A stretch of 64,000 bases of DNA from SLAN01 sp964565375 (GCA_964565375.1 CAZMEV010000002.1:1-64000), one strand, 5' to 3'; shown: positions 17,383 through 27,208, counted from the stretch's first letter. The notes: generated by a model from the sequence alone, not told the origin. Numbers and translations: made by a program.

Positions 17383-17430
17383 TGGCGCCCGACCTGACCG
17401 GGCCGAGGCGGCAGGAGTGATGGCGCCCGA
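17346..17430. repeat. 38-bp tandem repeat spanning a stop codon
   Basis: Copies begin at 17346, 17384 and 17422 (the last is partial), each opening GGCGCCCGA. The first copy contains the end of the SH3-domain gene and its TGA (17380-17382). The second copy is a non-coding duplicate of that gene end with a few substitutions. Confidence 0.85.
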
Positions 17431-17497
17431 AGCAGCATGAGCAGATAGATGCTGAGCGTTTCCCTCCGCTAGGCGATGGTGCTATTTTATAAGGACT

Positions 17498-18358
17498 ATG
17501 AACTATATCAAAACGCTTTTCCTGATGACACTGCTTACTGTACTTCTTGTACTGGCGGGAGGAGCGATAGCCGGAGAGGCCGGACTGATCCTCGCTCTCG
17601 GATTTGCTCTGGTAATGAACGTGTTCGCCTGGTGGAACTCGGATCGCATCGCTATACGTATGACGCGCTCGAGGCCCGTGTCACGCAATCAGGCGCCTGA
17701 GCTCTATGAGATGGTTGAATCGCTGTGTAAGCGGGCCGACCTTCCGATGCCGAAACTGTATATTACGCCTTCGGCGCAGCCGAATGCCTTCGCGACCGGG
17801 CGAAACCCTCGGAATTCGGCGGTTGCTGTCACCGATGGACTGCTTCGCAATCTGAACCGGCAGGAGGTGGAGGGGGTAATTGCGCATGAACTCGCCCACA
17901 TTCGAAATCGCGACACGCTCATAAGCACGGTAGCGGCGGTATTGGCTGGAGCGCTCACCGCCATCGCTCGAATCGGTACGTATGGAATGCTCTTAGGTGG
18001 TGGCAGAGGCCGCGGCGGAGGGAATATCATTACAGCTTTGCTGGCAATTATCTTTGCACCTCTTGCAGCAATGCTAATTCGTATGGCAATCTCACGAAGT
18101 CGAGAATTTGCAGCCGACCGAAGCGCTGTGAGAATTGCCGGAAGCCCGGACGGGCTTGCAAGCGCGCTCGCGAAGCTCGATCGGGCATCAAAGACCGGCC
18201 GCATGCAGGTAAACGAAGCCGCCAGTCACATGTTTATTGTGAACCCCCTCTCCGGAGGAGGGATGAGCTCGCTTTTCTCGACTCATCCTCCGATCGGGGT
18301 GCGTATAGAACGCCTGCGCCAGCTCTCCGGTCCGGAGAAACGGACGAAGTTGCGATAA
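17498..18358 (+). CDS. htpX: HtpX-like membrane zinc protease
   Basis: A 286-residue M48 metalloprotease of the inner membrane. Two N-terminal transmembrane helices lie at about 6-48. The zinc motif is HELAH (H130, E131, H134), and the third ligand is in the SRSREFAADRSAV helix. Two more hydrophobic segments lie between them. HtpX degrades misfolded membrane proteins together with FtsH. A weak AAGGA precedes ATG 17498. The gene is followed by a hairpin at 18369-18400. Confidence 0.92.
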   Translation: MNYIKTLFLMTLLTVLLVLAGGAIAGEAGLILALGFALVMNVFAWWNSDRIAIRMTRSRPVSRNQAPELYEMVESLCKRADLPMPKLYITPSAQPNAFATGRNPRNSAVAVTDGLLRNLNRQEVEGVIAHELAHIRNRDTLISTVAAVLAGALTAIARIGTYGMLLGGGRGRGGGNIITALLAIIFAPLAAMLIRMAISRSREFAADRSAVRIAGSPDGLASALAKLDRASKTGRMQVNEAASHMFIVNPLSGGGMSSLFSTHPPIGVRIERLRQLSGPEKRTKLR

Positions 18359-18368
18359 GATATTGTAC

Positions 18369-18403
18369 AGGGAACGGCATTTTATGTGCCGGATCTCCCT
18401 TTA
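18369..18403 (+). terminator. Hairpin, probable terminator of htpX
   Basis: AGGGA (18369-18373) and CGGCA (18375-18379) pair with TGCCG (18387-18391) and TCCCT (18396-18400). The tail is only TTAT, so termination is less certain. Confidence 0.45.
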
Positions 18404-18450
18404 TGTCGTGTCAGGGACACATACCGTCTGAAAATTCACGCTATATAAGG

Positions 18451-18473
18451 GTATGACACAACTTGTCACATAC
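18451..18473. promoter_or_regulatory. Inverted repeat, candidate SorC operator
   Basis: TGACA (18454-18458) and TGTCA (18464-18468) flank five bases. The flanking GTA and TAC extend the symmetry with a small offset. The site lies about 140 bases upstream of a SorC-family gene and just after a TATATAA motif, in the otherwise gene-free 18359-18609. Confidence 0.4.
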
Positions 18474-18609
18474 ACGGCATTCATGTCATGGTGTACAAGG
18501 TTTATCAGTGTGAAGATGAGAAGATGTAATTTTCACCGTTTTTTGTAGCTGAGACGCCATTGCGTTGTTACATATACAGGATGCGTTATGCCCAAGGAGA
18601 CCAAAGGTT

Positions 18610-19560
18610 ATGAGTACGGAAATGGATTTTGAATCCGAAAACAACGACGCCCGTCGGGATCTGTTCGCAAAGATCGCACGGCTCTATTATGTCGAAGACA
18701 TGAACCAGAGGCAGATTGCCGAGCAACTCAACATCAGTGTGGCAAGTGTCTCTCGCGCCCTTTCCAAGGCGAAGGACCTGAACATCGTCAAGATATCCAT
18801 AGATGAAACCCGCGAAGAGTTTCACAAGATGGAAATCGGGCTTGAGCAGCGCTATGCGATCCGGGAAGCAATGGTAGCGGGCCGCTACGAAAATGCCGCA
18901 GATATCCACCGCGACATGGGGTCAATGGCTACGGGCCTCCTCGCCCGACTTCTGAAGCGGGACAATGTGCTCGGGGTTGGTTGGGGAACCGACATGCTCG
19001 GCATGGCGGAGAACCTCGGCCGGGCAAGCGTAGGCCGCATTGACATCGTCCCCCTGGCAGGCAATATCACCAATATCGATCAGCAGATACGCCCTGACAG
19101 CGTAGCTGGCGCGTTTGCCGCACGGCTCGACGGTGACGTGCACACCGTCCCGGCAGATGCGCTCGCTGCAAGCGAGCAGGAGCGCAAGAGCGCAATGAAG
19201 GATCCGTCATTTCCGCCGATTCGCAGGCTGTGGAACCGGCTCGACACGGTAGTCGTGAATCTCGAGTCACTCGACGGACGCGAAGCCGGAACCTACAGCC
19301 CCGACGAGAAGAAAGAACTGAAACGGCGAGGGGCCGTGTGCACGATCAACGGAACTCCGATCGACGCGGAAGGAAACGAGATGGAAAACCCCTTCGAGGA
19401 TCGACTTGTTGCCGTCGAATTCGAGGAGTTGCGCCACGTACGCAATGTTGTTGCTGTGGCAACCGGCACAAAATCAATTGACTCGGTTCGCGCCGCGCTC
19501 GCTGCCGGGTTCATCCACGTGCTTGTCACGGATGCGAAGTGCGCTGACGGGCTGCTTTGA
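18610..19560 (+). CDS. SorC/DeoR-type sugar-binding regulator
   Basis: A 316-residue transcription factor. The N-terminal helix-turn-helix is MNQRQIAEQLNISVASVSRA (about residues 30-50). The C-terminal about 250 residues are the SorC sugar-binding domain, with the loop VLGVGWGTDM. Ligand phosphosugars normally switch these proteins on or off. ATG 18610 is chosen because AAGGAGA precedes it; an upstream ATG at 18565 lacks a binding site. A strong terminator follows, so it is transcribed alone. The targets are unknown. Confidence 0.85.
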   Translation: MSTEMDFESENNDARRDLFAKIARLYYVEDMNQRQIAEQLNISVASVSRALSKAKDLNIVKISIDETREEFHKMEIGLEQRYAIREAMVAGRYENAADIHRDMGSMATGLLARLLKRDNVLGVGWGTDMLGMAENLGRASVGRIDIVPLAGNITNIDQQIRPDSVAGAFAARLDGDVHTVPADALAASEQERKSAMKDPSFPPIRRLWNRLDTVVVNLESLDGREAGTYSPDEKKELKRRGAVCTINGTPIDAEGNEMENPFEDRLVAVEFEELRHVRNVVAVATGTKSIDSVRAALAAGFIHVLVTDAKCADGLL

Positions 19561-19593
19561 CCGAGTCTCGGACATAACGTTTCCAAAAACTAC

Positions 19594-19623
19594 GCCCGGG
19601 CACAGCGTCCGGGCTTTTTTTTT
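19594..19623 (+). terminator. Rho-independent terminator
   Basis: GCCCGG (19594-19599) pairs with CCGGGC (19609-19614), followed by nine T (19615-19623). It ends the SorC gene transcript. Confidence 0.9.
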
Positions 19624-19660
19624 GCTGATTTGCTGCTGCAACAGTATCTTGTAGATTGCT

Positions 19661-20224
19661 ATGAAAGACTTCTGGAAGGTGTCATTGATCGGTATAACAG
19701 TCCTGCTGATAGGAGCCTGTGCAACTACGACGCGCACCACACCCGAGGAACACTGGGAGTATGCGGTTACCGAGCAGCGACGTCTTGGAAGTCCTGCGAT
19801 AGAAAACGGTGTGGTCCGCTATCGGGGCAATGTTGTACCAACCTACTTTTCCGAGTTCGTCGTGGGGAACCGTCGGTTCGAGTACATATTTCGCTCCGAT
19901 GAGCAGACATTCCGCGGCTATCGCCTCGATGACGAGTGGGAAGAACGGGCGGAGGTGAACGAATCGCTCGACGACCTCGGTCGCAGCCAACGTAACCGTG
20001 GCTGGTACCTCGGCGATTTTAATGAACTGAAGCCCGGGACACCGGACGACTGGATATGGGTTCGCCGCGAATCCCTGAGTGCATGGGTTGCGCCACGCCG
20101 GATCGAATCGTTGGCTGAGACCCACGAGCTTGCGAGAATGGTACGAACCGCGGAAGCCCGGCAGCCGACAGGACAGGTGCGTATTCAGATCGGCGTCCGG
20201 CAGACGTTCACCGGCAGACGCTGA
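19661..20224 (+). CDS. Hypothetical lipoprotein
   Basis: A 187-residue protein with a lipoprotein signal peptide. The hydrophobic ITVLLIGAC has the lipobox LIGAC, giving lipidated C20. The mature part has no recognised domain. It contains aromatic-rich segments such as NRRFEYIFRSDEQTFRGY and WYLGDFNELKPGTPDDWIW. It is likely anchored in the outer or inner membrane. It lies alone between a terminator and a 201-base gap before the second SorC gene. Confidence 0.65.
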   Translation: MKDFWKVSLIGITVLLIGACATTTRTTPEEHWEYAVTEQRRLGSPAIENGVVRYRGNVVPTYFSEFVVGNRRFEYIFRSDEQTFRGYRLDDEWEERAEVNESLDDLGRSQRNRGWYLGDFNELKPGTPDDWIWVRRESLSAWVAPRRIESLAETHELARMVRTAEARQPTGQVRIQIGVRQTFTGRR

Positions 20225-20425
20225 CGCCCCGCCTCGGCTTCATGCCCCGGAACGGGTGCAAACCGGAGGCTGACCGAGTGCGCGTCGACCGGTTCCGTTC
20301 ACGGATAGTCCGGGTTTGCTTCGGAAGCTTCTGTTTCCCGCAACGCCCGATCGCTATAGCGCACATGTCGTGCTACACTGCAGTCTGCACAGACAATACC
20401 GGACAGGTACAAAGCAGGATATAGG

Positions 20426-21418
20426 ATGCGGGACTCTGGAGCACGAATCAGGCACGCGATAACCGCGGCCAAACTTTATTACTACCACGGGCTTACGACC
20501 GAGCAGATCGCCGAAGAGCTATCGGTTTCACGCCCCAAGGTTTCACGGTTGCTGAGTTTCGCCCGGGAGCAGGGACTCGTCGAGATTATTATTCACGACC
20601 GTGAAGAGGATCTCGCCCCGCTTTCGAGCGAAATCGAGCGCCGGTACGGGGTAAGCCGAGTGCATCCGGTTCCCGCACCGGAAGTACTCGGCGAGGTAAC
20701 ATGGCTTGAGCGCGTCGCGCAGTTTACGGCTCAGTATCTTAACCAGATTCTCGCTCCGGAGCAGATTCTCGGCTGTGCCTGGGGAACCACCCTCAGCGCG
20801 ATCTCCAGCCAGCTCGTTCCGAAAACCGTGCCGGGCCTTCGAGTCGTTCAGCTCAACGGCAGTGGAAATACCCATACCTATGACAACAACTACGCCGCCC
20901 ACATTCTCAAACGCTTCGGTGAGAACTTCGGCGCGCGGGTTTATCTGTTTCCGGTTCCGACCTTTTTCGACTTTGCCGAGACTAAGCAGGCAATGTGGCG
21001 GGAACAGAGTGTACGAAACATTCTTACCCTTCAGCAGGAGGCTGATGTTCTCCTGTACAGCATTGGCTCTGTGAACAGCGGCGTACCAAGCCATGTCTAC
21101 TCAAGCGAATACCTTTCGCAGGATGACCTGCAGTACCTGCGCTCCGAAGGGGTGGTCGGCGATCTCGCCACAGTCTTCTACCGTACCGACGGAAGCTACG
21201 AGGACATCGAAATTAACGAACGCTCAAGCGGCCCTCCATTGTCTCTGTACAAACAGGTACGGCGAGCTATCTGTGTAGTTTCAGGCCGCTCAAAGGTGCC
21301 CGGACTGCACGCGGCGCTGCAAGCCGGCTATATTGGTGAGCTCATTGTGGACGAGCCGACTGCGCGGACCCTCATTAATTTTGCCGATGAACAGGCTAAC
21401 CCCGCTGCTTCGGCTTGA
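20426..21418 (+). CDS. SorC-family regulator next to glycerol kinase
   Basis: A 330-residue regulator with the helix-turn-helix LTTEQIAEELSVSRPKVSRL near the N-terminus. A SorC sugar-binding domain contains ILGCAWGTTLSAISSQL. It starts at ATG 20426 after GCAGGATATAG. Glycerol kinase begins 46 bases after its stop on the same strand, so the two are likely one transcript and the regulator probably senses a glycerol-derived phosphate. That functional link is inferred from position. It is only distantly similar to the SorC protein at 18610. Confidence 0.85.
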   Translation: MRDSGARIRHAITAAKLYYYHGLTTEQIAEELSVSRPKVSRLLSFAREQGLVEIIIHDREEDLAPLSSEIERRYGVSRVHPVPAPEVLGEVTWLERVAQFTAQYLNQILAPEQILGCAWGTTLSAISSQLVPKTVPGLRVVQLNGSGNTHTYDNNYAAHILKRFGENFGARVYLFPVPTFFDFAETKQAMWREQSVRNILTLQQEADVLLYSIGSVNSGVPSHVYSSEYLSQDDLQYLRSEGVVGDLATVFYRTDGSYEDIEINERSSGPPLSLYKQVRRAICVVSGRSKVPGLHAALQAGYIGELIVDEPTARTLINFADEQANPAASA

Positions 21419-21464
21419 CGGCACGGCGGAGTGACCCCACGATTCTGGATACGGAGAGGTACTT

Positions 21465-22979
21465 ATGCCCGAAAAATATGTAATGGCTTTCGACACAGGA
21501 ACAACAAGTAATCGCGCGATTCTTTTTGACCGGCACGGTCAGATCGCCGGCGTTGCCCAGCAGGAGTTTCCCCAAATTTACCCGAAACCGGGCTGGGTCG
21601 AACACAACCCCATGGATATCTGGGGAACCCAGAGTGGTGTCGCCCGCCAGGTACTCGAGCGCACCGGTGTGCGGCCGGACCAGGTAAAGGCGATCGGTAT
21701 TACAAACCAGCGCGAAACAGTAGTCGTGTGGGAAAAAGAGACCGGTCGTCCCGTGTGTAACGCCATTGTCTGGCAGGACAGGCGTACCGCAGGATTCTGT
21801 GATGAACTCGCAGAAGAAGGCTGGAAAGACTACATCCGCGAATCAACCGGACTGGTAATAGACCCGTATTTTTCGGGCACTAAAGTGAAGTGGATTCTCG
21901 ATAACCATCATGGTATACGGGAGCGTGCACGACGCGGCGAGGTGCTGTTCGGAACCGTCGACAGCTGGCTCATATGGAACCTCACGCGCGGTGATGTACA
22001 TGTTACCGACTATTCGAACGCATCAAGAACGCTGCTTTTCAACATTAATACCCTCGACTGGGACGACAAGATCCTCGAGCGATTCGATATACCGAGGGAA
22101 ATGCTTCCCGAGGTCAAGCCGAGCAGTAGCGTTTACGGGGTAACCGATGAGCGAACCTTTGGGGGAGCAAAGATTCCTGTTGCCGCCGCAATCGGTGACC
22201 AGCAGGGAGCGCTCTTCGGCCAGGCGTGCTTCGACAGGGGATCGGCGAAGAACACCTATGGCACCGGAAGCTTCGTGCTCATGAATACCGGCGATGAACG
22301 CATAGGGTCCGAGACCGGGCTGCTTACGACCATCGGGTGGGGTATCGGAGATAATCCGGTACAGTACGCGCTCGAAGGCTCCATTTTCATAACCGGTGCG
22401 GCTATTCAATGGCTTCGTGACGAACTGCATATCATAAATGAGGCGGCCGATACCGAGTACTTTGCCGGCAAGGTCGAAGACACCGGCGGAGTGTACATGG
22501 TACCTGCCTTTGTCGGACTCGGCGCGCCGCACTGGGACAGCTACGCACGCGGCACGATCGTGGGACTGACTCGCGGGTCGAACTTCAACCATATTGTCCG
22601 AGCGGCGCTTGAATCGGTCGCGTATCAGACCAAGGACGTTATTGACTGCATGGAGCGCGACTCGGGTATACGCACGATGGAGCTGAAGGTGGACGGTGGA
22701 GCGAGCGCGAACAATTTCCTCATGCAGTTCCAGGCGGATATTCTCAATATTCCCGCAGTTCGTCCACGGATTATAGAGGCTACCGCCCGGGGCTCCGCGT
22801 TCCTCGCCGGCCTGGCGGTCGAGTTCTGGAAGGACCAGGGAGAACTCAAGGATACGTTCGACGTAGACCGCCGCTTCATGCCGCGCATGGACGACAGCAA
22901 ACGTCAGAAACTGTACAAGGGCTGGCAGCGTGCGGTGGAATCGTCCAAGGGCTGGATAGAACCGGGCGAGGATGATTAA
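21465..22979 (+). CDS. glpK: Glycerol kinase
   Basis: A 504-residue FGGY-family kinase that converts glycerol and ATP to glycerol-3-phosphate. Family motifs include FDTGTTSNRAILFDRHG at the N-terminus, GITNQRETVVVWEKETG, VWQDRRT, AIGDQQGALFGQACF, NTYGTGSFVLMNTG and LKVDGGASANNFLMQFQADI. The length matches bacterial GlpK exactly. GGAGAGG precedes ATG 21465. No glycerol facilitator or glycerol-3-phosphate dehydrogenase is in the window. A cation antiporter gene begins 12 bases downstream. Confidence 0.97.
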   Translation: MPEKYVMAFDTGTTSNRAILFDRHGQIAGVAQQEFPQIYPKPGWVEHNPMDIWGTQSGVARQVLERTGVRPDQVKAIGITNQRETVVVWEKETGRPVCNAIVWQDRRTAGFCDELAEEGWKDYIRESTGLVIDPYFSGTKVKWILDNHHGIRERARRGEVLFGTVDSWLIWNLTRGDVHVTDYSNASRTLLFNINTLDWDDKILERFDIPREMLPEVKPSSSVYGVTDERTFGGAKIPVAAAIGDQQGALFGQACFDRGSAKNTYGTGSFVLMNTGDERIGSETGLLTTIGWGIGDNPVQYALEGSIFITGAAIQWLRDELHIINEAADTEYFAGKVEDTGGVYMVPAFVGLGAPHWDSYARGTIVGLTRGSNFNHIVRAALESVAYQTKDVIDCMERDSGIRTMELKVDGGASANNFLMQFQADILNIPAVRPRIIEATARGSAFLAGLAVEFWKDQGELKDTFDVDRRFMPRMDDSKRQKLYKGWQRAVESSKGWIEPGEDD

Positions 22980-22991
22980 ACTGTCGGAACC

Positions 22992-24260
22992 TTGGAGCAA
23001 CTGACATACTGGTTCGTAAACTTCTACGAGACGCTCAGCGCGAATCCCTTATTCGCGCTGAGCATTATTATGCTTGGTGGCTATCTTCTCGGAGCACTTG
23101 CCGAGAAGGTCAGACTGCCTGAAATTACCGGCTTTATCCTTGCAGGGCTGCTGGCCGGGCCGTATGCCGCCGAACTGATACCGGCGGATATAAAGGGAGA
23201 TCTGCAGCTCCTTACAGAGATCGCACTCGCGATAATCGCATTCACCGTCGGAAGCAACCTTCAGCGTTCAACCCTTTCACGTGTGGCCAGGCCGGTTGCC
23301 TTCATGGCGTTCGGCCATCTGGTTCTGGCGTTTTTCTTCGTTACGCTGGGCCTCTGGGTTGCAGGCCTCCCTGTCTCGATCGCAGTACTCATGGGAGTTC
23401 TCTCAGGCGGATCCTCGCCGGGGACGGTGGTCGCGATTGTTCAGCATGAACGCGCATACGGAAGCTTTGTGGAGCAGCTGTATGGAGTAGTAGCTGTGGC
23501 AACGGCCGTCACGATTACCGTATTCGGCCTTGTGTTTTCATTTGCACCGCTTATTCTCGGCGTCGATGCCGGCGGTAATCAGCAGATTCTGCAGACATTT
23601 CTCGGGGCACTCGGGGATACGGGCCTGAGCATAGGCCTCGGCCTGGTCTGCGGATTCGCGCTTCATCTGTCAACGCGGTCGGTACGAAGTCTTTCGCAGA
23701 CAATAATATTGACGTTCGCATTCCTTCTGTTTGGAACCTCGATGGCGCTTGTGTGGGAGATATCAACGCTCCTGCTGAATATGACCGTTGGTGTTGTCTA
23801 CATTAACCTCTCCAAACGCCCGGGAAAGGTGCTCGATTCCATACGCTTCTGGTCGCCGCCACTGTATGCGGTATTTTTCGTACTTGCAGGCGCGAAACTC
23901 GACCCGAGCGTACTTGCAAATTCCACCATACTTATTCTCGGAGTCACGTATGTCGTCTCGCGCATTGCCGGATCCTATCTCGGCACATCCCTTGGCGCGA
24001 AACTCGGGGGAGCCGAACCGGCGACCGCACGGTACCTTCCGCTCTGCCTTATTCCACAGGCAGGGGTTGCGCTCGGACTCGTGCTTGTGCTCGAGGACGC
24101 CCCCATTCTTGATCTTGTATCCCCCGATATGGCGGCGAATCTGACTCAGACTATTACTATCATGCTGCTTGCGATACTGTTGAAGGAAATACTGGGGCCA
24201 CCGATATCGGCTGCCGCCGTTCGGCGCGGTGCTCTGACAGCGCCGAAGAGCGGTGAATAG
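22992..24260 (+). CDS. CPA2-type cation/proton antiporter
   Basis: A 422-residue membrane protein with about 12-13 transmembrane helices of the Na+/H+ or K+/H+ exchanger family. Recognisable parts are LGGYLLGALAEKVRLPEITGFILAGLLAGP near the N-terminus and LTEIALAIIAFTVGSNL. There is no C-terminal RCK or TrkA domain. The start appears to be TTG 22992, 12 bases after glpK, with no strong ribosome-binding site, so translation probably depends on coupling to glpK. The ion carried cannot be told. Confidence 0.85.
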   Translation: MEQLTYWFVNFYETLSANPLFALSIIMLGGYLLGALAEKVRLPEITGFILAGLLAGPYAAELIPADIKGDLQLLTEIALAIIAFTVGSNLQRSTLSRVARPVAFMAFGHLVLAFFFVTLGLWVAGLPVSIAVLMGVLSGGSSPGTVVAIVQHERAYGSFVEQLYGVVAVATAVTITVFGLVFSFAPLILGVDAGGNQQILQTFLGALGDTGLSIGLGLVCGFALHLSTRSVRSLSQTIILTFAFLLFGTSMALVWEISTLLLNMTVGVVYINLSKRPGKVLDSIRFWSPPLYAVFFVLAGAKLDPSVLANSTILILGVTYVVSRIAGSYLGTSLGAKLGGAEPATARYLPLCLIPQAGVALGLVLVLEDAPILDLVSPDMAANLTQTITIMLLAILLKEILGPPISAAAVRRGALTAPKSGE

Positions 24261-24287
24261 CAGGACAATACTGAGGAGCCTTTCACC

Positions 24288-26651
24288 ATGCCTTTGCACT
24301 TCTCCCGCAATGTTACGAGAGCCGCTGCCGCAACGGGTACTCTCATCGTTATCACAATCGTCGCTGCCGGGTTTTCCGACCGACTTCCTGGATCCCTCGA
24401 ACGGCTGCCCGGCTCGCTGCAACGACTCTCCGGCTCACTGGTTACTCCGGCCAGGGTTCGCGCCGAATCCGGCAGCGCCGAATCCGGGAACGCCGAACCC
24501 GGGAGCGAGGATAACCGTCTGCGGGAACTTGCCGAAAAGCCTCCTGGCGAGCGGCTGAAGGCGACCATTGAACTCTGGTATGAAGGAAATCCGGATACCG
24601 CTCTGGCAGGTTTTGAGGATCTTGCGGACGACTTTGATTCGGGCGCCCTCGACTTGTCCGAGCACCCTGAGGTTGCAGAGGAAACCTTCGAAGCATTAAT
24701 TGTTCTGTACCGGGAGAGCGGGGAATACACCCGGGCGCGGAATGCCCTCGAGAGGCAGACTGCGCTCGAAGGAAACGACGAGGCCTCCGGTTCCGAGACA
24801 GGTGAACTCTCACAGCTGATGGAACTGTACTATCTCGAAGGGCGCCCTGAAGACGCGCTTTCGCAGTTCGAGAAACTCGCCGAACGGCAGCTTCTCTCCG
24901 AACTGCAGGCGAGGGAACATATCATCGCCGCCCGGGCGTACGCGGCCACGGGCCGGAACGACGAGGCCCATAACCAGATCGACCAGTCGCTCAACGCAGA
25001 CTCGAATCTTGCAACTGCCTATGAGCTGCGCGGGCGACTTCACCTGGAGGCCGAATCATACGACAAAGCGATAGATGCATTCGAAAATGCACGAAGGAGG
25101 GAACCCAACCTTTCAGCAACACTCGTTGATCAGGCGCGTGCCCACATGGCCCTCGAGGAATACCGGCAGGCACGGTCGCTCCTGACACGGGCAACCGGTG
25201 CGAGGCCGCACGACGAGAAAGCCTCCCGCCTTCTCACCGAAGTCGAAGAGAAACGTCCCGAGCTTGTCGAAGCAGAGGAGGAGGAACTCGCTCGAACACG
25301 CGAGGTGACGACACCTCCGTCGGTGGCATACATGCCAGATAACGCGGAGGAGATTCCATATATCCGCGTAGGGCTTGCAAACTCTCTCGGCGATCTCTGG
25401 CTAAAGAGCAGCAGCGACTGGGAGATTCACCTTCTCGAGAGTGCCGACAGAGATGCGGCGCCGGCCGATACCTCGGCGCTGCTCGAGGGCGAACGGGACG
25501 AGCTTTTAAACATCAACCTCCAGAATAACGTTATTGAATTCAGGCGCTCCTCTGCTGACGACGACGGTAACAGCGAATCCGCGAACGGAAACGGCGATAA
25601 CGAGCCGATGCTGCGCCACGACCTCAGCGACGGCTGGCTCGAACTCGTCCCGGCCGATGAAGAGGCAACGACCATTCTGTTTGATCTCGAGCACTCGCGC
25701 GGACAGTTCTCGGCGGGAAGCGAGGACCGCTCATACCGGGGTGCGTTGCGATTCGGTCCATCGCGAGACTCCGGGTTCAGCGTTGTGAATGTACTCGATA
25801 AGGAGTCCTACCTCTACTCGGTTGTGCCCTCGGAGATGCCCGCGTCGTGGCCGGAGGAAGCTCTGCGCGCCCAGGCTATCGCGGCGAGGAGTTACACCAT
25901 CGCAAATATCGGCGCGTTCGACGATGCAGGCTACGATGTCTCCGGTTCGGTACGCTCGGCGTTTTACCGCGGGTACTCCGGCGAAGCCGAGGCAACCACC
26001 CGGGCTGTCGACGATACCCGGGGAACGGTGCTGACTCATGAGGATCGGGTTCTCGCAGCCTATTACTCGGCAAACAACGCAGGCCATTCGGATTCCCCGG
26101 AGGATGTATGGGGAGGCGGTCCGCCGGGCATTGTCGGAGTTGCTGACCCACAGCTGGAATGGGACGGTTCACCAAGGCCTCCCGGCAGTCTCCGCAGCTG
26201 GCTGTTTGATTTCCCGGAAACATACAGCTCGACGCAGCCGTTTACTCACCCGCCGGCCTATCGCTGGGAGCTGTGGGTAGACGCCGAAGAAGTCCGCGAA
26301 CGACTGCAGAGCGATGTCGGACGTATCCGTTCGATCAGAAGCGAAGGCCGCACCCCGGCCGGCCGCCTTACCGCGGTGCGAGTTACCGGAGAGGAAGGCG
26401 AAACGCTGGTTTCGCGCGACTCGATTCGCAGGCAGCTCGGATCACTTCGAAGCAATCTGTTCGTCATGGAGCCTGTGTACGATCCTGGTGAAGCCGACTA
26501 TCCGGGAGCATTCGTGTTTCGGGGCGCCGGATGGGGCCACGGGGTCGGCCTTGATCAGACCGGCGCCGCAGGCTATGCATCACGGGGTGCAACCGCCGAC
26601 GATATTCTTGATCACTACTTCCCGGAAGCGTCCCGGTCGGAAGAATACTGA
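24288..26651 (+). CDS. Exported TPR protein with SpoIID/LytB domain
   Basis: A 787-residue exported protein. The N-terminal signal segment (about 8-30) is followed by a repeat-built linker: the heptad RLPGSLE-like unit three times and AESGS-like units three times. TPR repeats occupy about 80-340 (FENARRREPNLSATL, ARSLLTRATGARPHDEKASR). The SpoIID/LytB domain (about 480-780) shows EMPASWPEEALRAQAIAARS, YYSANNAGHS and GWGHGVGLDQTGAAGYA. SpoIID proteins cleave stripped glycan strands in peptidoglycan; in non-spore-formers the role is wall remodelling. A 27-base gap separates it from the antiporter. Confidence 0.88.
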   Translation: MPLHFSRNVTRAAAATGTLIVITIVAAGFSDRLPGSLERLPGSLQRLSGSLVTPARVRAESGSAESGNAEPGSEDNRLRELAEKPPGERLKATIELWYEGNPDTALAGFEDLADDFDSGALDLSEHPEVAEETFEALIVLYRESGEYTRARNALERQTALEGNDEASGSETGELSQLMELYYLEGRPEDALSQFEKLAERQLLSELQAREHIIAARAYAATGRNDEAHNQIDQSLNADSNLATAYELRGRLHLEAESYDKAIDAFENARRREPNLSATLVDQARAHMALEEYRQARSLLTRATGARPHDEKASRLLTEVEEKRPELVEAEEEELARTREVTTPPSVAYMPDNAEEIPYIRVGLANSLGDLWLKSSSDWEIHLLESADRDAAPADTSALLEGERDELLNINLQNNVIEFRRSSADDDGNSESANGNGDNEPMLRHDLSDGWLELVPADEEATTILFDLEHSRGQFSAGSEDRSYRGALRFGPSRDSGFSVVNVLDKESYLYSVVPSEMPASWPEEALRAQAIAARSYTIANIGAFDDAGYDVSGSVRSAFYRGYSGEAEATTRAVDDTRGTVLTHEDRVLAAYYSANNAGHSDSPEDVWGGGPPGIVGVADPQLEWDGSPRPPGSLRSWLFDFPETYSSTQPFTHPPAYRWELWVDAEEVRERLQSDVGRIRSIRSEGRTPAGRLTAVRVTGEEGETLVSRDSIRRQLGSLRSNLFVMEPVYDPGEADYPGAFVFRGAGWGHGVGLDQTGAAGYASRGATADDILDHYFPEASRSEEY

Positions 26652-26707
26652 AGATCTGCTTCGGGCGATGACAGGCGCCTGTTTGCCGGGCTACTTTGGA
26701 GGATGAT

Positions 26708-27208
26708 ATGGCACTTGAAATAACGCTCGTGGTAATCGGCGCTGTGGCAATGCTTCTCGCGCTTGTCGGGTGCGTTGTTCCGATCCTCCCGGGCCCGCTC
26801 GTGGCATTCGCAGGGCTGCTGCTTCTGCTTATTGCCGGGGGAACCGAAATTATCCCGCTGTGGCTTATCGCCGGTGCGGCCGTATTGTCGGTTGGCGGCA
26901 CAGTTTCCGACCAGGTCCTTCCCGCCGCCGCTTCGAGCCGTGCAGGTGCAGGAAGGCCAGGTGTTGTGGGAAGTGTTATCGGAATGCTCGTGGGGATGAT
27001 CTTCTTTCCTCCGTTCGGCCTTATCGTGGGCGCATTCGTCGGTGCACTTGCCGGAGAATTGCTGTTTCACCGCGATAACAGGCATCCGGTTCGCAGCGCA
27101 TTCGCGGTGCTGCGAGGAACAATGCTTGCCACCCTGGTAAAGCTCGTCGTAACCGGCATTATCGCAATTACATTCGTCCAACGCGCTGTGCAGCTGCTGG
27201 GCTCATGA
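26708..27208 (+). CDS. DUF456-family membrane protein
   Basis: A 166-residue integral membrane protein with four to five hydrophobic segments. GCVVPILPGPLVAFAGLL and GMIFFPPFGLIVGAFVGALAGEL are the conserved glycine/proline-rich parts of DUF456 (PF04306). The function is unknown. GGAGG at 26697 sets the start at ATG 26708. The stop overlaps the start of hemW by four bases, so the two are translationally coupled. Confidence 0.8.
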   Translation: MALEITLVVIGAVAMLLALVGCVVPILPGPLVAFAGLLLLLIAGGTEIIPLWLIAGAAVLSVGGTVSDQVLPAAASSRAGAGRPGVVGSVIGMLVGMIFFPPFGLIVGAFVGALAGELLFHRDNRHPVRSAFAVLRGTMLATLVKLVVTGIIAITFVQRAVQLLGS

